Below are positions 15,785 through 25,882 of a stretch of 64,000 nt of DNA, one piece after another. The position numbers and the translations under genes are program-made. Location: positions 1 through 64,000 of the forward strand of contig NZ_WUBS01000019.1 of assembly GCF_010131535.1 (NCBI RefSeq), given 5' to 3'. Source of the DNA: Acerihabitans arboris (lineage in GTDB: Bacteria; Pseudomonadota; Gammaproteobacteria; Enterobacterales; Enterobacteriaceae). Each line of letters begins with the position of its first letter. The first letter of the stretch is position 1. The notes below the pieces were generated by a model. The model ran no database searches. It saw only the letters and a list, made by a program, of their open reading frames with translations, and was not told the origin of the DNA.

Positions 15785-16632
15785 TGGCTTTGCTCCAGAA
15801 AATGCCGGCGCAAATGCCGGCACGCGTCGCTGAACAGGGGCGACGAAAGCGTCTCAGGCGATCGGGGGCGCGGCAGGGTTACCGCGTAGTCTTCGATTAT
15901 TTTTCCCGGACGGGCGGACATCACCAGGACGCGATCCGACAGGAACACCGCCTCCGGGATGCTATGGGTGATAAACAGTACGGATTTACGGTCTTGCAGC
16001 CAGATGCGCTGCAGTTCCAGGGTCAGGTTTTCCCGGGTCATGGCGTCCAGCGCCGCGAAAGGCTCGTCCATCAACAGCAGCTTGGGATCCCCCAGCAGCA
16101 TGCGCGCCAGGCCGACCCGCTGCTGCATGCCGCCGGACAGTTCGTTGGGATAGTTATGGCTGAATTCTGCCAGCCCCACCAAGCTGAGCAGCTCCCGCGC
16201 CCGCGCCCGCGCGCGGGTTAAATCCAGTTTAAGCGTATGCGCCGGCAGCAAAATATTTTCCAGCACGGTTTTCCAGGGCATCAGGGTCGGCTTCTGGAAC
16301 GCCACGCCGATAGCGCGGTTGGGACCAAGGGAAGGCTTGCCGGCGATGGCGATATGGCCCGCGGAGGGACGCAGCAGGCCGGCGGCGATTTTTAACAGCG
16401 TTGATTTTCCACAGCCGGACGGCCCCAGCAGCGTGACAAACTCGCCCCGGCCGATGCGCAGGCGGACATCTTTCAGCGCTTCGATTACCCCACCGCGGGT
16501 ACGATAGGTGACCGAAATATCCTCGGCGTTCAGCATATCGTCAGCCGGGGCGCCGATAGGCGGCAAAGAAGTAGCATTTCCCGGCGCGTCCAGGGCAAAA
16601 GACCCCGTTAACCGGGGTAAAACGGCAACCAT
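15781..16632 (-). CDS. ABC importer ATP-binding protein (SsuB/TauB type)
   Basis: The 283-residue ATPase has Walker A GPSGCGKST (about 70-78), the Q-loop FQKPTLMPWK, the signature LSGGMQQRVGLARML, Walker B LLLMDEPFAALD and the H-loop LFITHSIPEAV. It is most like the nitrate/sulfonate/taurine importer ATPases. The N-terminal extension of about 32 residues is unusual, but AAGGA seven bases before the ATG supports this start. It is first in the operon ATPase-permease-binding protein-hydrolase. Confidence 0.88.
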   Translation of the reverse strand: MVAVLPRLTGSFALDAPGNATSLPPIGAPADDMLNAEDISVTYRTRGGVIEALKDVRLRIGRGEFVTLLGPSGCGKSTLLKIAAGLLRPSAGHIAIAGKPSLGPNRAIGVAFQKPTLMPWKTVLENILLPAHTLKLDLTRARARARELLSLVGLAEFSHNYPNELSGGMQQRVGLARMLLGDPKLLLMDEPFAALDAMTRENLTLELQRIWLQDRKSVLFITHSIPEAVFLSDRVLVMSARPGKIIEDYAVTLPRPRSPETLSSPLFSDACRHLRRHFLEQSQ

Positions 16633-16945
16633 AAGGTAATCCTTAACGCATGTTGTGAGCGGCTCACAGCGGGTATCTGGGGTGGTTTGGCATGACTCAG
16701 TATGTGAGTAAAATAATGGAAGCTCTAATAAATAAACCGGGATTAAATATGAGATAAATGTATCAACTGAGCAGCTTAAGGATATGTCCCCGGCAGGCTT
16801 AAACGGCGGATTTTCGCCCGCGGGGCTTATTATTTTATGCAGGGCGGTACGGCCGTTGCCCTGCGCGCCGGTCGGCTAATCCCGGTCCCCGGCTTAACGG
16901 CGGGACGTTAGGCGTTGCCGTGGCGGTCCTTATGGCGCGCATGGT
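16633..16945. other. Intergenic region with the promoter of the ABC operon
   Basis: No gene is visible. The half nearest 16632 should hold the minus-strand promoter of the ABC operon. It includes GTGAGCGGCTCAC (16656-16668), a short inverted repeat that may be an operator. The rest precedes the stop of the unassigned gene on the same strand. Confidence 0.4.
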
Positions 16946-17998
16946 TTATCCGAAGCTGGCGATGATATCCGCCACTTCATCCGCGCTATTATTAGAACAA
17001 AATAAAGTGACCTGCTGTTTTTCATTATTTCGGGCATATTTTTTGCCCAGGTAATGGACTAATTCTATGCCGGAGGATTGTTCGTCAAGCGCTTTCGTAC
17101 CGCCGGAATAGATTTTTTTATGCTTAATATCATAAAACACAAAATGACCAACGTTACCGCTTGAGGTCAGCAAAATGCATTTTTCACCAAACCTGCCTGC
17201 CAGGAAATCATGGATTTTGTCGGCGTGGTTAAATAAATCCCTGGGGGAGGTAGCCACCTGCAAACTGGTTTTTCCATTATCATGGCGTTTAATGATAAAC
17301 TCTACCTCTTGGCATTCGTTCTTATCATCATTGCCGGCACACATACATAGACCGATATCAAACTGCTCCCCTTCCTTTAGCGGCTTAAGGATGGTCTCTG
17401 GCAGCGGGAAGTCGAAAGGGCTGACGTTTTCATGCACCATCATATAGGCGGCGGCAATAAAACAGGGCTGAGGAATGTCGCGGTGTATTTTATACAGGAT
17501 ATCTATTTTTTTATGGGTATAAATTTCATCACTATTATTTCCGCCCATAGTTACCTGCATCGAGATAAAATCTTCCAGCAGCGTATTATTATACGCGACG
17601 GGATGGTCATGATAATCACTTATGATGAAATTCGTTAACAGTTCAATAGTGATATTGGCCAGCTCAAAGTGTCTTTCGCCATAATCTATTATCAGCCCGC
17701 CGTCGCAGTCTATCAGGGAGAGCGGAAATTGATGGTCGAAAATTATCTCCTGAACACTCTGTTTGTCGCGGGTGGCGGCGTAAAGTTTAACAAAAATTTC
17801 ATTAAAAAGATCGATATTATTGATATCCAAACTCACATTCCCTATTCCTTCGGGAAGCGGCGTTTCGTTGTAGCCCACTTTTTTAAACAATGCCATCAAT
17901 AGGTCGCCGGCAAGGTTTTTTTCGTGTGCGGTAGCATGGCCGGCGATGATGATCGGCGTATTTTGTGGCGCTGGATAACGGGTAATATTTAAAGGCAT
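16946..17998 (-). CDS. Unassigned AT-rich gene, 350 residues
   Basis: I recognise no family. The protein is acidic, has no signal peptide or membrane segment, and holds several cysteines (LCMCAGNDDKNEC around 220). The C-terminal part (KCILLTSSGNVGHFVFYDIK, then KIYSGGTKALDEQSSGIELV) faintly resembles cysteine-protease-like folds with a His-then-Gln order, but a proper Cys box is missing, so I give it no function. By eye the gene is clearly richer in A+T than its neighbours. It stands alone, with an AT-rich upstream gap (17999-18195), and is therefore a candidate for horizontal transfer, possibly a secreted effector or toxin-like protein. Confidence 0.6.
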   Translation of the reverse strand: MPLNITRYPAPQNTPIIIAGHATAHEKNLAGDLLMALFKKVGYNETPLPEGIGNVSLDINNIDLFNEIFVKLYAATRDKQSVQEIIFDHQFPLSLIDCDGGLIIDYGERHFELANITIELLTNFIISDYHDHPVAYNNTLLEDFISMQVTMGGNNSDEIYTHKKIDILYKIHRDIPQPCFIAAAYMMVHENVSPFDFPLPETILKPLKEGEQFDIGLCMCAGNDDKNECQEVEFIIKRHDNGKTSLQVATSPRDLFNHADKIHDFLAGRFGEKCILLTSSGNVGHFVFYDIKHKKIYSGGTKALDEQSSGIELVHYLGKKYARNNEKQQVTLFCSNNSADEVADIIASFG

Positions 17999-18195
17999 AT
18001 ATTAGGAACCTAATGGATAATGGCATCTATGGTCGTGAGTATTAAATTATTAACATAAGCGTCGGGGCATAATGCTCAGTCGGTATTTCGTCGCGCAGTT
18101 TACGCGAAGAGGTAATGTAATTGCAACGTAAAGTGCTGGTGGGTTTAATTGATGTCATGCATTAATACATATAATAAATAATAATTATTCTTAAG

Positions 18196-19086
18196 TTACT
18201 CAGCTTCTTTTAATACATCAATAAATGCCCTTAGCCCCAGCGGCACATGGCGATTGCCGGGGTAATATAAAAACAGGCCGGGTATCAAAGGGCACCATTC
18301 CCCAAGCACCAGGACCAGCTTGCCCTGGTCAAGATAGGGCTGAGCCACCGATACGGATACGTAGGCGATACCCAGCCCGCGCGCGGCGGATTCCGCCATC
18401 AGGCCAAGATGATCCAGCGTCAGTGAACCGGGCACCTCAAGCGCGATTTCCTGGCCGCTGCGGGCAAATTCCCAGCGGAAAAATTTACCGCTGGGCAGGC
18501 GAAAACGGATGCACTCATGGTCTTTCAGATCGTCGGGGGTTTGCGGCGTCCTGCGGCCGGCCAGATAGCCGGGGGAGGCCACCGCGACAAATCGCGCCTC
18601 GCCGCCAAAGCGCACGGCAATCATATCCTGCGGCAGCGCCTCGCCCAGGCGGATGCCGGCGTCAAAACCGCCGGCGACGATATCCACCAGCCGGTTTTCC
18701 GTCGCCAGATCAAGGGACATTTCCGGGTAACGCGCCAGGAAGGTCGGCACGACCCGCTCCAGCAGCAGCCGCGCCGCCGGCTCGCTGGTATTGATGCGCA
18801 GTATCCCGCTGGGCCGGTCGCGAAATTCATTGACGTCCTCCAACGCCAGGTCCAGGTCCCTGAGCAGCGGCCGCAGACGGGTGACCAGGCGCTCCCCGGC
18901 CTCGGTGGGCGCCACGCTGCGCGTGGTCCGGTGCAGCAGGCGCACGCCCATGTTCTGCTCCAGCACCTGCATCATATGGCTAAGGGTGGACGGGGACAGC
19001 CCCAGCTCGTCCGCCGCTTTGCGAAAGCTGCGCTGGGCGACGATGGCGGCGAAGGCGGTTAAATCGGCTAAATCGGGTTTTTTCAT
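18196..19086 (-). CDS. LysR-family transcriptional regulator
   Basis: The 296-residue protein has the LysR winged helix-turn-helix at residues 1-65 (AAIVAQRSFRKAADELGLSP, then LHRTTRSVAPTEAGERL). A periplasmic-binding-like effector domain follows, including the EVPGSLTLDHLGLMAESAARG stretch typical of the CrgA/DmlR-type subgroup. It is divergent from a short-chain dehydrogenase gene, with 118 bases between, and most likely controls it. Confidence 0.88.
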   Translation of the reverse strand: MKKPDLADLTAFAAIVAQRSFRKAADELGLSPSTLSHMMQVLEQNMGVRLLHRTTRSVAPTEAGERLVTRLRPLLRDLDLALEDVNEFRDRPSGILRINTSEPAARLLLERVVPTFLARYPEMSLDLATENRLVDIVAGGFDAGIRLGEALPQDMIAVRFGGEARFVAVASPGYLAGRRTPQTPDDLKDHECIRFRLPSGKFFRWEFARSGQEIALEVPGSLTLDHLGLMAESAARGLGIAYVSVSVAQPYLDQGKLVLVLGEWCPLIPGLFLYYPGNRHVPLGLRAFIDVLKEAE

Positions 19087-19204
19087 TGCTGGGTTTATTT
19101 CACTTCTTCATCCCATATTGTACGGATAGTAGCATGGATCCGGTGGCCATATACTCAATCAACACGCCGCCGGTGCGGCATTGTGATAATTTAGGAGACT
19201 GATT

Positions 19205-20035
19205 ATGTCCAAAACATGGTTTATTACCGGCACGTCCTCGGGCCTCGGCCGGGAACTGACGGAAAAGCTCCTGGCGCGCGGCGATCGCGTCGCGGCAACC
19301 CTGCGCAAGACCGGCGCCCTTGACCATCTGCTGGCGCAGTATGGCGACCGCCTGTGGGTGGAGCAATTGGACGTTACCGATACGCGGGCGGTACATGAGG
19401 TGGTCGGGCGCGTCTTTGCGCAATGGGGCCGGATCGACGTAGTCGTCAGTAACGCCGGCTACGCGGTGTTCGGCGCGGGCGAGGAGGCGGACGACGATCA
19501 GATTCGCCATCAGATCGATACCAACCTTATCGGTTCGATCCAGGTGATCCGGGCCGCCTTGCCGCATCTTCGCCGGCAGGGTGGGGGACGCATCCTGCAG
19601 GTGTCGTCGGAGGGCGGGCAAACCACTTACCCCAATTTCAGCCTGTATCACGCCACCAAATGGGGTATCGAGGGATTTGTCGAGGCGGTCGCGCAGGAAG
19701 TGGCGCCGTTCAATATCGAATTTACCCTGGTTGAACCGGGACCGGCGAAAACCGGTTTTGCCGGCGGCCTGGTAACGCCGCCGCCGATGGCGGTATATGA
19801 CCAGACTCCCGCGGGCGATATGCGGCGGGCGCTGGTCGATGAAACCTTTGCGATCTTGGGCGATCCGGTGAAAATGGTGCGGGAAATCATGGCAAGCGTT
19901 GACCGCAGTCCCGCCCCCCGCCGGCTGGCATTGGGCAGCCAGGCGTATGACCATATCCACGCGGCGTTAACGCAACGGCTCGACGCGCTGGAAGGCCAAA
20001 AAAGCATCGCGCTGTCGACTGATGTGGATAGTTGA
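19205..20035 (+). CDS. Short-chain dehydrogenase/reductase
   Basis: The 276-residue classical SDR has the cofactor motif TGTSSGLG (8-15), NAG at 83-85 and the catalytic set Ser134/135, Tyr148 and Lys152 (YHATK). R34 and the nearby sequence suggest NADP(H). The substrate is unknown. The C-terminal extension resembles the oxidoreductase subgroup often found next to LysR genes in Enterobacterales. It is divergent from the LysR regulator and ends at a strong terminator. Confidence 0.88.
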   Translation: MSKTWFITGTSSGLGRELTEKLLARGDRVAATLRKTGALDHLLAQYGDRLWVEQLDVTDTRAVHEVVGRVFAQWGRIDVVVSNAGYAVFGAGEEADDDQIRHQIDTNLIGSIQVIRAALPHLRRQGGGRILQVSSEGGQTTYPNFSLYHATKWGIEGFVEAVAQEVAPFNIEFTLVEPGPAKTGFAGGLVTPPPMAVYDQTPAGDMRRALVDETFAILGDPVKMVREIMASVDRSPAPRRLALGSQAYDHIHAALTQRLDALEGQKSIALSTDVDS

Positions 20036-20053
20036 CGCTCAAAGCGCATCTTT

Positions 20054-20076
20054 CCGCCCCGAGGGGCGGTTTTTTA
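20054..20076 (+). terminator. Terminator of the short-chain dehydrogenase gene
   Basis: CCGCCCC and GGGGCGG form a perfect 7-bp stem with a two-base loop (20054-20069), followed by a T run (20070-20075). It lies 18 bases after the stop codon. Confidence 0.9.
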
Positions 20077-20345
20077 TCCTGCGGGGACACAATCAGCGCG
20101 GCGCGCGACGCTATTTCCAGGCAAAACCATTTAAGCGGGTGATTTTATTGCCGCGCTGAGCCGGACTGTCTCCCGCGGCGCAGTTTAATAAAGTTACTGC
20201 GATCCTTTTCACGTTTTGCAAATATACTTTTTTATTCCCGCCGGGTGTTGATCCAGTCCGAAGAGTTAAATAATACCTGTTGATATTAAGTTATATAAAC
20301 TTATAACTGGAGTGGGGCTATTCCCATCATCCGGGACAAAACGAA

Positions 20346-20522
20346 ATGAGTGAACAAATTCATCTTCAAGAGCCGAAAGATAAAAACTTTATTAGCCTGC
20401 GGGAACCTTGGGAAGTGGAGTACTGGACCCAAACCCTGGGGATCACCAAGCAAAAACTGTCCGCCGCCATCCGGGCGGTAGGCAACGGCGCCAAAGAGGT
20501 GAAGGAGCATTGCGGCAAGTGA
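20346..20522 (+). CDS. DUF3606 small protein
   Basis: A 58-codon ORF begins MSEQIHLQEPKDKNFISL and contains EPWEVEYWTQTLGITKQKL and AIRAVGNGAKEVKEHCG, the hallmark of DUF3606 proteins (a short helix-turn-helix-like domain of unknown function). The match covers the whole product. Several such genes in proteobacteria are stress-induced. A promoter is likely in the AT-rich stretch 20200-20320. Confidence 0.8.
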   Translation: MSEQIHLQEPKDKNFISLREPWEVEYWTQTLGITKQKLSAAIRAVGNGAKEVKEHCGK

Positions 20523-20661
20523 GGCCATGGCGGCGGGGCAATGGCATTGGATGCTTGTGCCTGAAATTTAACAATTAACTTCATTACACTTGGCGCCCTT
20601 TGCGTTAAACTTCCAGCGGTGGCATGTTCCCCACCCCTTTTGACGATTCAGGAAGAAAACA

Positions 20662-21207
20662 ATGAAGACGTTTCTTATTGCTGGCGCCGCCGCCAGCCTG
20701 TTATTTGCCGCCGCATCCGCCAATGCCGTAAGCGTAACCGGTGAAGTCGGCGAGCATTATACCAACGTTGGCGTTGGTTTTGGCACCACCACGCAGGGTA
20801 TTGCCGTCAGCGGCAACTGGGCGCATAACGATGACAACGGCGACGTTGCCGGTCTCGGGCTCGGCTACAATATCCCCCTCGGCCCGTTTATGGGCACCCT
20901 AGGCGGCAAGGGGCTGTATGTGGGGCCGAAAGACGGCGATGAAGGTTATGCCATTGCCGTGGGCGGTGGCCTGCAACTGCCGGTGGGGAGTCTGTTCAGC
21001 CTGTATGGCGACTATTACTACTCGCCGGATTCCCTCTCCAGCGGCGTGGAAAACTACACCGAAGCCAACGCCGGCGTCAGGCTGACCGCGATTCCGCTGG
21101 TGACCGTCAGCGTCGGTTACCGTTATATGGCAATGGACGGCAAGGACGGCGATCGCGACAACATCCTGGCCGACGGCCCGTATATCGGCGGCGCGTTCAA
21201 CTTCTGA
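20662..21207 (+). CDS. yfaZ: YfaZ-family outer-membrane protein
   Basis: The 181-residue protein has a signal peptide (MKTFLIAGAAASLLFAAASA, cleavage after ANA near residue 22). Alternating short beta strands follow, and the protein ends in phenylalanine (YIGGAFNF), as do outer-membrane beta-barrels. GLGLGYNIPLGPFMGTLGGK and YSPDSLSSGVENYTEANAG match the YfaZ family, whose function is unknown. AGGAAG precedes the ATG. It converges on a YejM-family gene. Confidence 0.8.
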   Translation: MKTFLIAGAAASLLFAAASANAVSVTGEVGEHYTNVGVGFGTTTQGIAVSGNWAHNDDNGDVAGLGLGYNIPLGPFMGTLGGKGLYVGPKDGDEGYAIAVGGGLQLPVGSLFSLYGDYYYSPDSLSSGVENYTEANAGVRLTAIPLVTVSVGYRYMAMDGKDGDRDNILADGPYIGGAFNF

Positions 21208-21254
21208 TCGACGCCTGCCTGTCATGCCCATCAGCACCGCCATGCGGTGCTGGT

Positions 21255-23105
21255 TTATTTATTAAACCGCGACATCAATCCGATAATGTTACGCAGCCGC
21301 TCGCCCTGCAGCAGATGCTGCTTGCTGGGCTGCAGGTCCGGCGTAAAGGTTTCAAAAATCCCGCCCGGATACACCACGTCGATCTGATCGGGGGACACCA
21401 CCGCGTAATTGTAATAGCTGCCGACAATCATATCCTCGGAATGCGGCGCGTCGGCATGCAATAAATTGCGCCCCACGCTGTAGTCGCGCGTCGGCGTGGT
21501 GACGCCGGCAATGGTCTGCATCAGCGTCGGCACCACGTCAAAATGGCTGGTGCGCTGGTTAATGTCGCCGCTTTCGCCGCCCGGCACCTTCATAAACATC
21601 GGCACATGGATTTGCACGTCGCTGAAATTGCTGCCGTGGCCCCAGTAGTTCTTTTTATGATCGTTAAACTCTTCGCCATGGTCGGAGGTGATCACCACCA
21701 GGGTATTTCCATCCAGCCCGGCCTGGGCCAGTTTGCTTAACACCTCGCCTATCAGCCCATCGTCATAATACAGCGCGTCGCGGTAGCGATTATGATATTC
21801 GGTCGGGTCAAAGTCATTATTCAGCTTTATGTGATCCACGCGTTCCCAATAAGGCTTAAAGGGTGTCGCCGCGTCGGGCGGCAGATCGTAGCCATGGGCC
21901 GCGTCATAAAACAGGAAACCGAAAAACGGTTTTTGAGCGTCGCGCCGATCGATAAATTGCTTAAACGCATCGGTAATCTGCCGATCGCGCCGGGCGGGAG
22001 ACGGCGCGTTGTTGCTGATGGTCAAATCGGGAATATGGGAAAACACCGTTCTGTCAAACGGCGGATGATTAAGATCGGCCGACCCGTGAATGGAAAACTG
22101 ATATCCCTCGTCGGCCAGGGTTTGCATCAGCACCGGGCGCTGGCCGCTGTTGCGCACCGCCAGCCAATAGGTGTCCGGCAGGCTGTAGAACAGGCTGAAT
22201 ATGCCCGGCTCGGTGGAATTGCCGCCGCTGCGATGCTGGTGGAAGCGCAGCGCCTGCCGGGCGAAACGGCTGACGTTGGGCGTCACCTGGGCATTGGCGT
22301 CGTCGTAGCGCCAGGCATCGATCAGGATAAACAGCACGTTGGGCTGCCGCGCCGGTTTGTCGTAGGTGATGGGCTGCAGGGGATAATTTAATACCCCTTC
22401 CGGCGCCGCCTGAAGGCTGTTCTCTTTATTCAAGGCCAGCGACGGGTCTACCAGTCCCCAGGCGACCAGCCTGGATTTCGCCGTCAGCGGGTAATAAAGC
22501 GGGAAATCATGGGTATAGCTGGGAATCTGGGTTTTATAGTTGGCATCGTCCCAGGCATGCATGCCCTGGCTGACCAGGATGCTGAGCGCTATCAGGCCAT
22601 AGGCGGGTGCCCTGAGCAGGCTTAGCCGGCGGCCGGCGCGGGCCAGGTGATTAAACAGCAGTTGCAGGGCCAGCAGCGTCAGCCCAATGCATCCGCCGAT
22701 CAGCCAGGTAAACCAGGAGAGATCGACGACATCGCGGCCCTCGAACAGCATTTCGAGCACCACGCCGTTGAGATGAAAGCGATACTGGGCGAAGACCAGG
22801 GTATCTATTACCAGTACCGCGACGGCGCAAAACCCCAGCAGGATGCCGATGCCCCTGAATAGTTTGCCGGGCAACAGGCATAACAGGCAATTCAGCGCCA
22901 GGCCCAGCAGGCAGAACGCGCCGAACAAGGCGTATTGCGCGGTAAGCAAATAAATAACAGAACGCCAATCGCCCTGGGGAATAGGAATCCACCGCCAGTA
23001 GCGGAAACTGACGGCCGTCAGCAGCAAAGCGTTTAATAACCAGAATACCGTTGCCCATTTTACATTGGGTCTAATTGAATTAAAGGCATTCAATCTAAAT
23101 GTCAT
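21255..23105 (-). CDS. YejM/PbgA-family inner-membrane sulfatase-like protein
   Basis: The 616-residue protein has five N-terminal membrane helices (about 15-190, the DUF3413 part). The periplasmic alkaline-phosphatase-like domain (about 255-600) follows, with QPNVLFILIDAWRYD, SGGNSTEPGIF, and DHGEEFNDHK. YejM/PbgA senses lipopolysaccharide and tunes LpxC turnover through LapB, and lacks sulfatase activity. The start is placed at 23105 because AGGA lies upstream; it gives the usual MTFRLNAFN-like beginning. In E. coli yejM sits elsewhere (near rplY), so this may be a relocated gene or a second copy. The window cannot decide. Confidence 0.8.
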   Translation of the reverse strand: MTFRLNAFNSIRPNVKWATVFWLLNALLLTAVSFRYWRWIPIPQGDWRSVIYLLTAQYALFGAFCLLGLALNCLLCLLPGKLFRGIGILLGFCAVAVLVIDTLVFAQYRFHLNGVVLEMLFEGRDVVDLSWFTWLIGGCIGLTLLALQLLFNHLARAGRRLSLLRAPAYGLIALSILVSQGMHAWDDANYKTQIPSYTHDFPLYYPLTAKSRLVAWGLVDPSLALNKENSLQAAPEGVLNYPLQPITYDKPARQPNVLFILIDAWRYDDANAQVTPNVSRFARQALRFHQHRSGGNSTEPGIFSLFYSLPDTYWLAVRNSGQRPVLMQTLADEGYQFSIHGSADLNHPPFDRTVFSHIPDLTISNNAPSPARRDRQITDAFKQFIDRRDAQKPFFGFLFYDAAHGYDLPPDAATPFKPYWERVDHIKLNNDFDPTEYHNRYRDALYYDDGLIGEVLSKLAQAGLDGNTLVVITSDHGEEFNDHKKNYWGHGSNFSDVQIHVPMFMKVPGGESGDINQRTSHFDVVPTLMQTIAGVTTPTRDYSVGRNLLHADAPHSEDMIVGSYYNYAVVSPDQIDVVYPGGIFETFTPDLQPSKQHLLQGERLRNIIGLMSRFNK

Positions 23106-23500
23106 CTGCAGAAATCCTGTATGGCGAACATGGCGGCGAGTTGAGGCGGAGAGATTTAACACCCATATTGTGTTAAGTCAGCTATCTATTTTGGTAAATA
23201 ACTGTAACGCGCCGCTCATTATCGGCCGGGCATCGGATTGCTTTATACGTCACTTTTCCTTAAGCATAGATGGAGAGTAGCCAACGTGGGGAAAATACCC
23301 GCGCCGCCGCCAACGGCGGCAGGGCGGCTATGCGGCGCTTAAACCGAAACGTGGCGCTGGGGAATGTTGCGGGTATTAACTGCGGTTTTATTAATGTAAT
23401 TAACCACGGGGCAGGCGCGTTCTGTTAATTATTCTGATAATTTAACCGCCGGCGCAACATCTGCGCCGGACGGCGTTGGGCCGGCGATGCGTAAACGCCG
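23106..23500. other. Intergenic region between panS and the YejM-family gene
   Basis: I see no gene. The right part, next to panS, contains a GC-rich imperfect inverted repeat (about 23455-23505) that could terminate panS transcription. The left part should hold the promoter of the YejM-family gene. Confidence 0.4.
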
Positions 23501-24427
23501 TTATTGAGGTTTGATGCCTTTAATCGGACGGCCGGACCAGTAGCCCGCCAGCAGCGAGCCGGACAGGTTGTGCCATACCGAAAACAGCGCGCCGGGCAGG
23601 GCCGCCAGGGGGGAGAAATAAATCTTGCCCAGGGTGGCGGCCAGACCGGAGTTTTGCATGCCGACCTCCATGGCCAGCGTGCGGCAGGTGGTTTCGTCAA
23701 AACCGAACAGTTTTCCGCCCCAGTAGCCGCTCAGCAGGCCGATGCCGTTATGCAGGATCACCGCCACGATCACCACCAGCCCCACTGAGCCGATAAAGCC
23801 CTGGCTGCCACCGACCACCGCGCTGATAATCGCCAGGATGCAAATCATCGAGAACGCCGGCAGCAGCGGCTGCACCCGCTTGACGGCGCGGGTAAACAGG
23901 TGATGGATGACCAGGCCGGCGAAGATCGGGATCACCACAATCTGCAGGATGCTCAGCAGCATGCCCGCCACGTCGACCTTGATTTGCGCGTCTACGTATA
24001 AGCGGGTCAACAGCGGGGTGGCGAATACCCCCACCAGGGTGGAAACGGCGGAGATGGTCACCGAGAGCGCCACGTCCCCTTTCGCCAGGTAAATCATCAC
24101 ATTGGAGGCCGTGCCGCTGGCAACGCTGCCCACCAGGATCATGCCCGCCGACAGGTCGGGCGGCATATGGAACAGTTTGGCCAGTATCCAGGCGGCCAGC
24201 GGCATTACCAGATAGTGCAGAAAGGTGGCGGCGATCACCGGCGCCGGCCGCGACAGCACGCGCTTAAAATCACCCGCCCTGAGCGTGACGCCCATGGCGA
24301 ACATAATCAGCATCAGCAGTATGCTCACATAAGGGCCGATGCGGGTAAAGGTGGTTGGCGAGTAATAGGCGGCGATCGACAGCAACACGGCCCACAGGGG
24401 AAACAGGCGGGTAATCTTGGCTAACAT
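23501..24427 (-). CDS. panS: Bile-acid:sodium symporter family, PanS-like
   Basis: The 308-residue membrane protein has about nine to ten helices and the SBF/BASS signatures ([20 protein letters not shown] near 97-116 and [19 protein letters not shown] near 240-258). It is closest to PanS, which can take up ketopantoate as a pantothenate precursor in Salmonella. The substrate is assigned by family only. It is a single gene ending before a GC-rich inverted repeat. Confidence 0.75.
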   Translation of the reverse strand: MLAKITRLFPLWAVLLSIAAYYSPTTFTRIGPYVSILLMLIMFAMGVTLRAGDFKRVLSRPAPVIAATFLHYLVMPLAAWILAKLFHMPPDLSAGMILVGSVASGTASNVMIYLAKGDVALSVTISAVSTLVGVFATPLLTRLYVDAQIKVDVAGMLLSILQIVVIPIFAGLVIHHLFTRAVKRVQPLLPAFSMICILAIISAVVGGSQGFIGSVGLVVIVAVILHNGIGLLSGYWGGKLFGFDETTCRTLAMEVGMQNSGLAATLGKIYFSPLAALPGALFSVWHNLSGSLLAGYWSGRPIKGIKPQ

Positions 24428-24611
24428 GAGAGGTGTGTCCTTATTGTCTTATTTTAATATTAAAAAAGTGTTGCCGGGGGCCGCTAGCGCCCCGCGCTTG
24501 CCATAGCGGCTTTATTTGTACCGTTAATTACGATGGGTGGCAATATATTACCGCCAACAAAGAGCACGTCCCGCCTGGTCCGCGCGCGGCGGATTGCCGG
24601 CTGGCCGCCTA

Positions 24612-25880
24612 TCAGATCATCCTGGCGACGGGCAGTTCCCGCCAGCGGGTGGTGTAGGCCGGCGACAGCATCTCGCGTTTCATCGCCCAGGCGGGGGCGA
24701 TGCCCTGGCCGGCAAACCAGACATGGCCGATGCCGGTCTGGTTGATCTTGTCGAGCACCGTCATCAGTTCGCGGCTGAAGGGTCGGGGAGGACGGTCGTC
24801 AAACAAATGGAACTGGGCCTGCCGGGTGGGGGCGAAGTCATTCAGCATCACCCCGGCCTTGGCGTAACGGGGGCCGTCGCGCCAGATGCGCTCCAGGCCG
24901 CGCAGGGCGGCCGCGACGATATCCCGCGTATCCTGGGTGGCGGTGAGCAGCGTTTCATTGGCGCCGTTGGCATAATAAGGTTCATTGACGGCGTAGGGCG
25001 AGGAACGGATAAATACCGCTATCTGCCGGCAATACTGTTTTTCCTGGCGTAGTTTTTCCGCCGCGCGCTCGGCGTAACGGCATACCGCCTGGCGCATGGC
25101 GGCAAGGTCGGTAACCCGGCCGCCGAACGAGCGGCTGCAGACGATCTGCTGTTTGGCCGGCGGCTGTTCCTCAAGGCTGATACAGGGTTCGCCCCGCAGC
25201 TCCCGTACCGTGCGCTCCAGCACCACGCCGAAGGTCTTGCGGATAAAATGGATGTTGGCATCGGCCAGCTGCAGCGTGGTGTGCATGCCCATGGCATTGA
25301 GCTTTTTGCCGATCCGCCGCCCGACGCCCCAGACATCGCCGACCGGCGCCAGCGCCATCAGCCTGCGCAGCCGGATCGGGTCGTCCAGCGCCACCACTCC
25401 GCCGGTGGCCGGCCACCGCTTGGCCGCATGATTGCATAGCTTGGCCAGGGTCTTGGTACGGGCAATGCCGACGCCCACCGTCAGCCCGGTCACCCGCCGC
25501 ACCGTTTCACGGACCCGACGGCCGAAGTCTTCGTAGGGCATGCTGGCGTTAATGCCGGTGACATCCATCCATGCCTCGTCAATGGAGTAGACCTCGGCAC
25601 GGGGCGCCAGGGCTTCAAGCGTCGCCATCACCCGTGCCGACATATCCGCGTACAGGGCATAGTTCGAGGAGAATACGGCGATGCGCCGCCGGCGCAATAA
25701 TTCGCCCAGTTGAAAATAGGGTAGTCCCATCTTCACCCCCAGTTTTTTCGCCTCCGCCGAACGGGCGATTACGCAGCCGTCGTTATTGCTCAATACCACG
25801 ACGGGCACGCCGTTCAGATCCGGACGAAACAGGGTTTCGCAGGAGGCGTAGAAGCTGTTGACGTCGGCCAGGGCAAACAT
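24612..25880 (-). CDS. umuC: UmuC, DNA polymerase V catalytic subunit
   Basis: The 422-residue Y-family polymerase equals E. coli UmuC in length and follows it along the whole chain: [21 protein letters not shown] (catalytic Asp6), [26 protein letters not shown] (catalytic Asp-Glu), [20 protein letters not shown]. With UmuD' it forms Pol V for translesion synthesis. The start is ATG 25880, two bases after the umuD stop; a TTG two codons upstream overlaps umuD and is less likely. It is the second gene of an SOS-boxed operon. Confidence 0.95.
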   Translation of the reverse strand: MFALADVNSFYASCETLFRPDLNGVPVVVLSNNDGCVIARSAEAKKLGVKMGLPYFQLGELLRRRRIAVFSSNYALYADMSARVMATLEALAPRAEVYSIDEAWMDVTGINASMPYEDFGRRVRETVRRVTGLTVGVGIARTKTLAKLCNHAAKRWPATGGVVALDDPIRLRRLMALAPVGDVWGVGRRIGKKLNAMGMHTTLQLADANIHFIRKTFGVVLERTVRELRGEPCISLEEQPPAKQQIVCSRSFGGRVTDLAAMRQAVCRYAERAAEKLRQEKQYCRQIAVFIRSSPYAVNEPYYANGANETLLTATQDTRDIVAAALRGLERIWRDGPRYAKAGVMLNDFAPTRQAQFHLFDDRPPRPFSRELMTVLDKINQTGIGHVWFAGQGIAPAWAMKREMLSPAYTTRWRELPVARMI

Positions 25881-25882
25881 GA

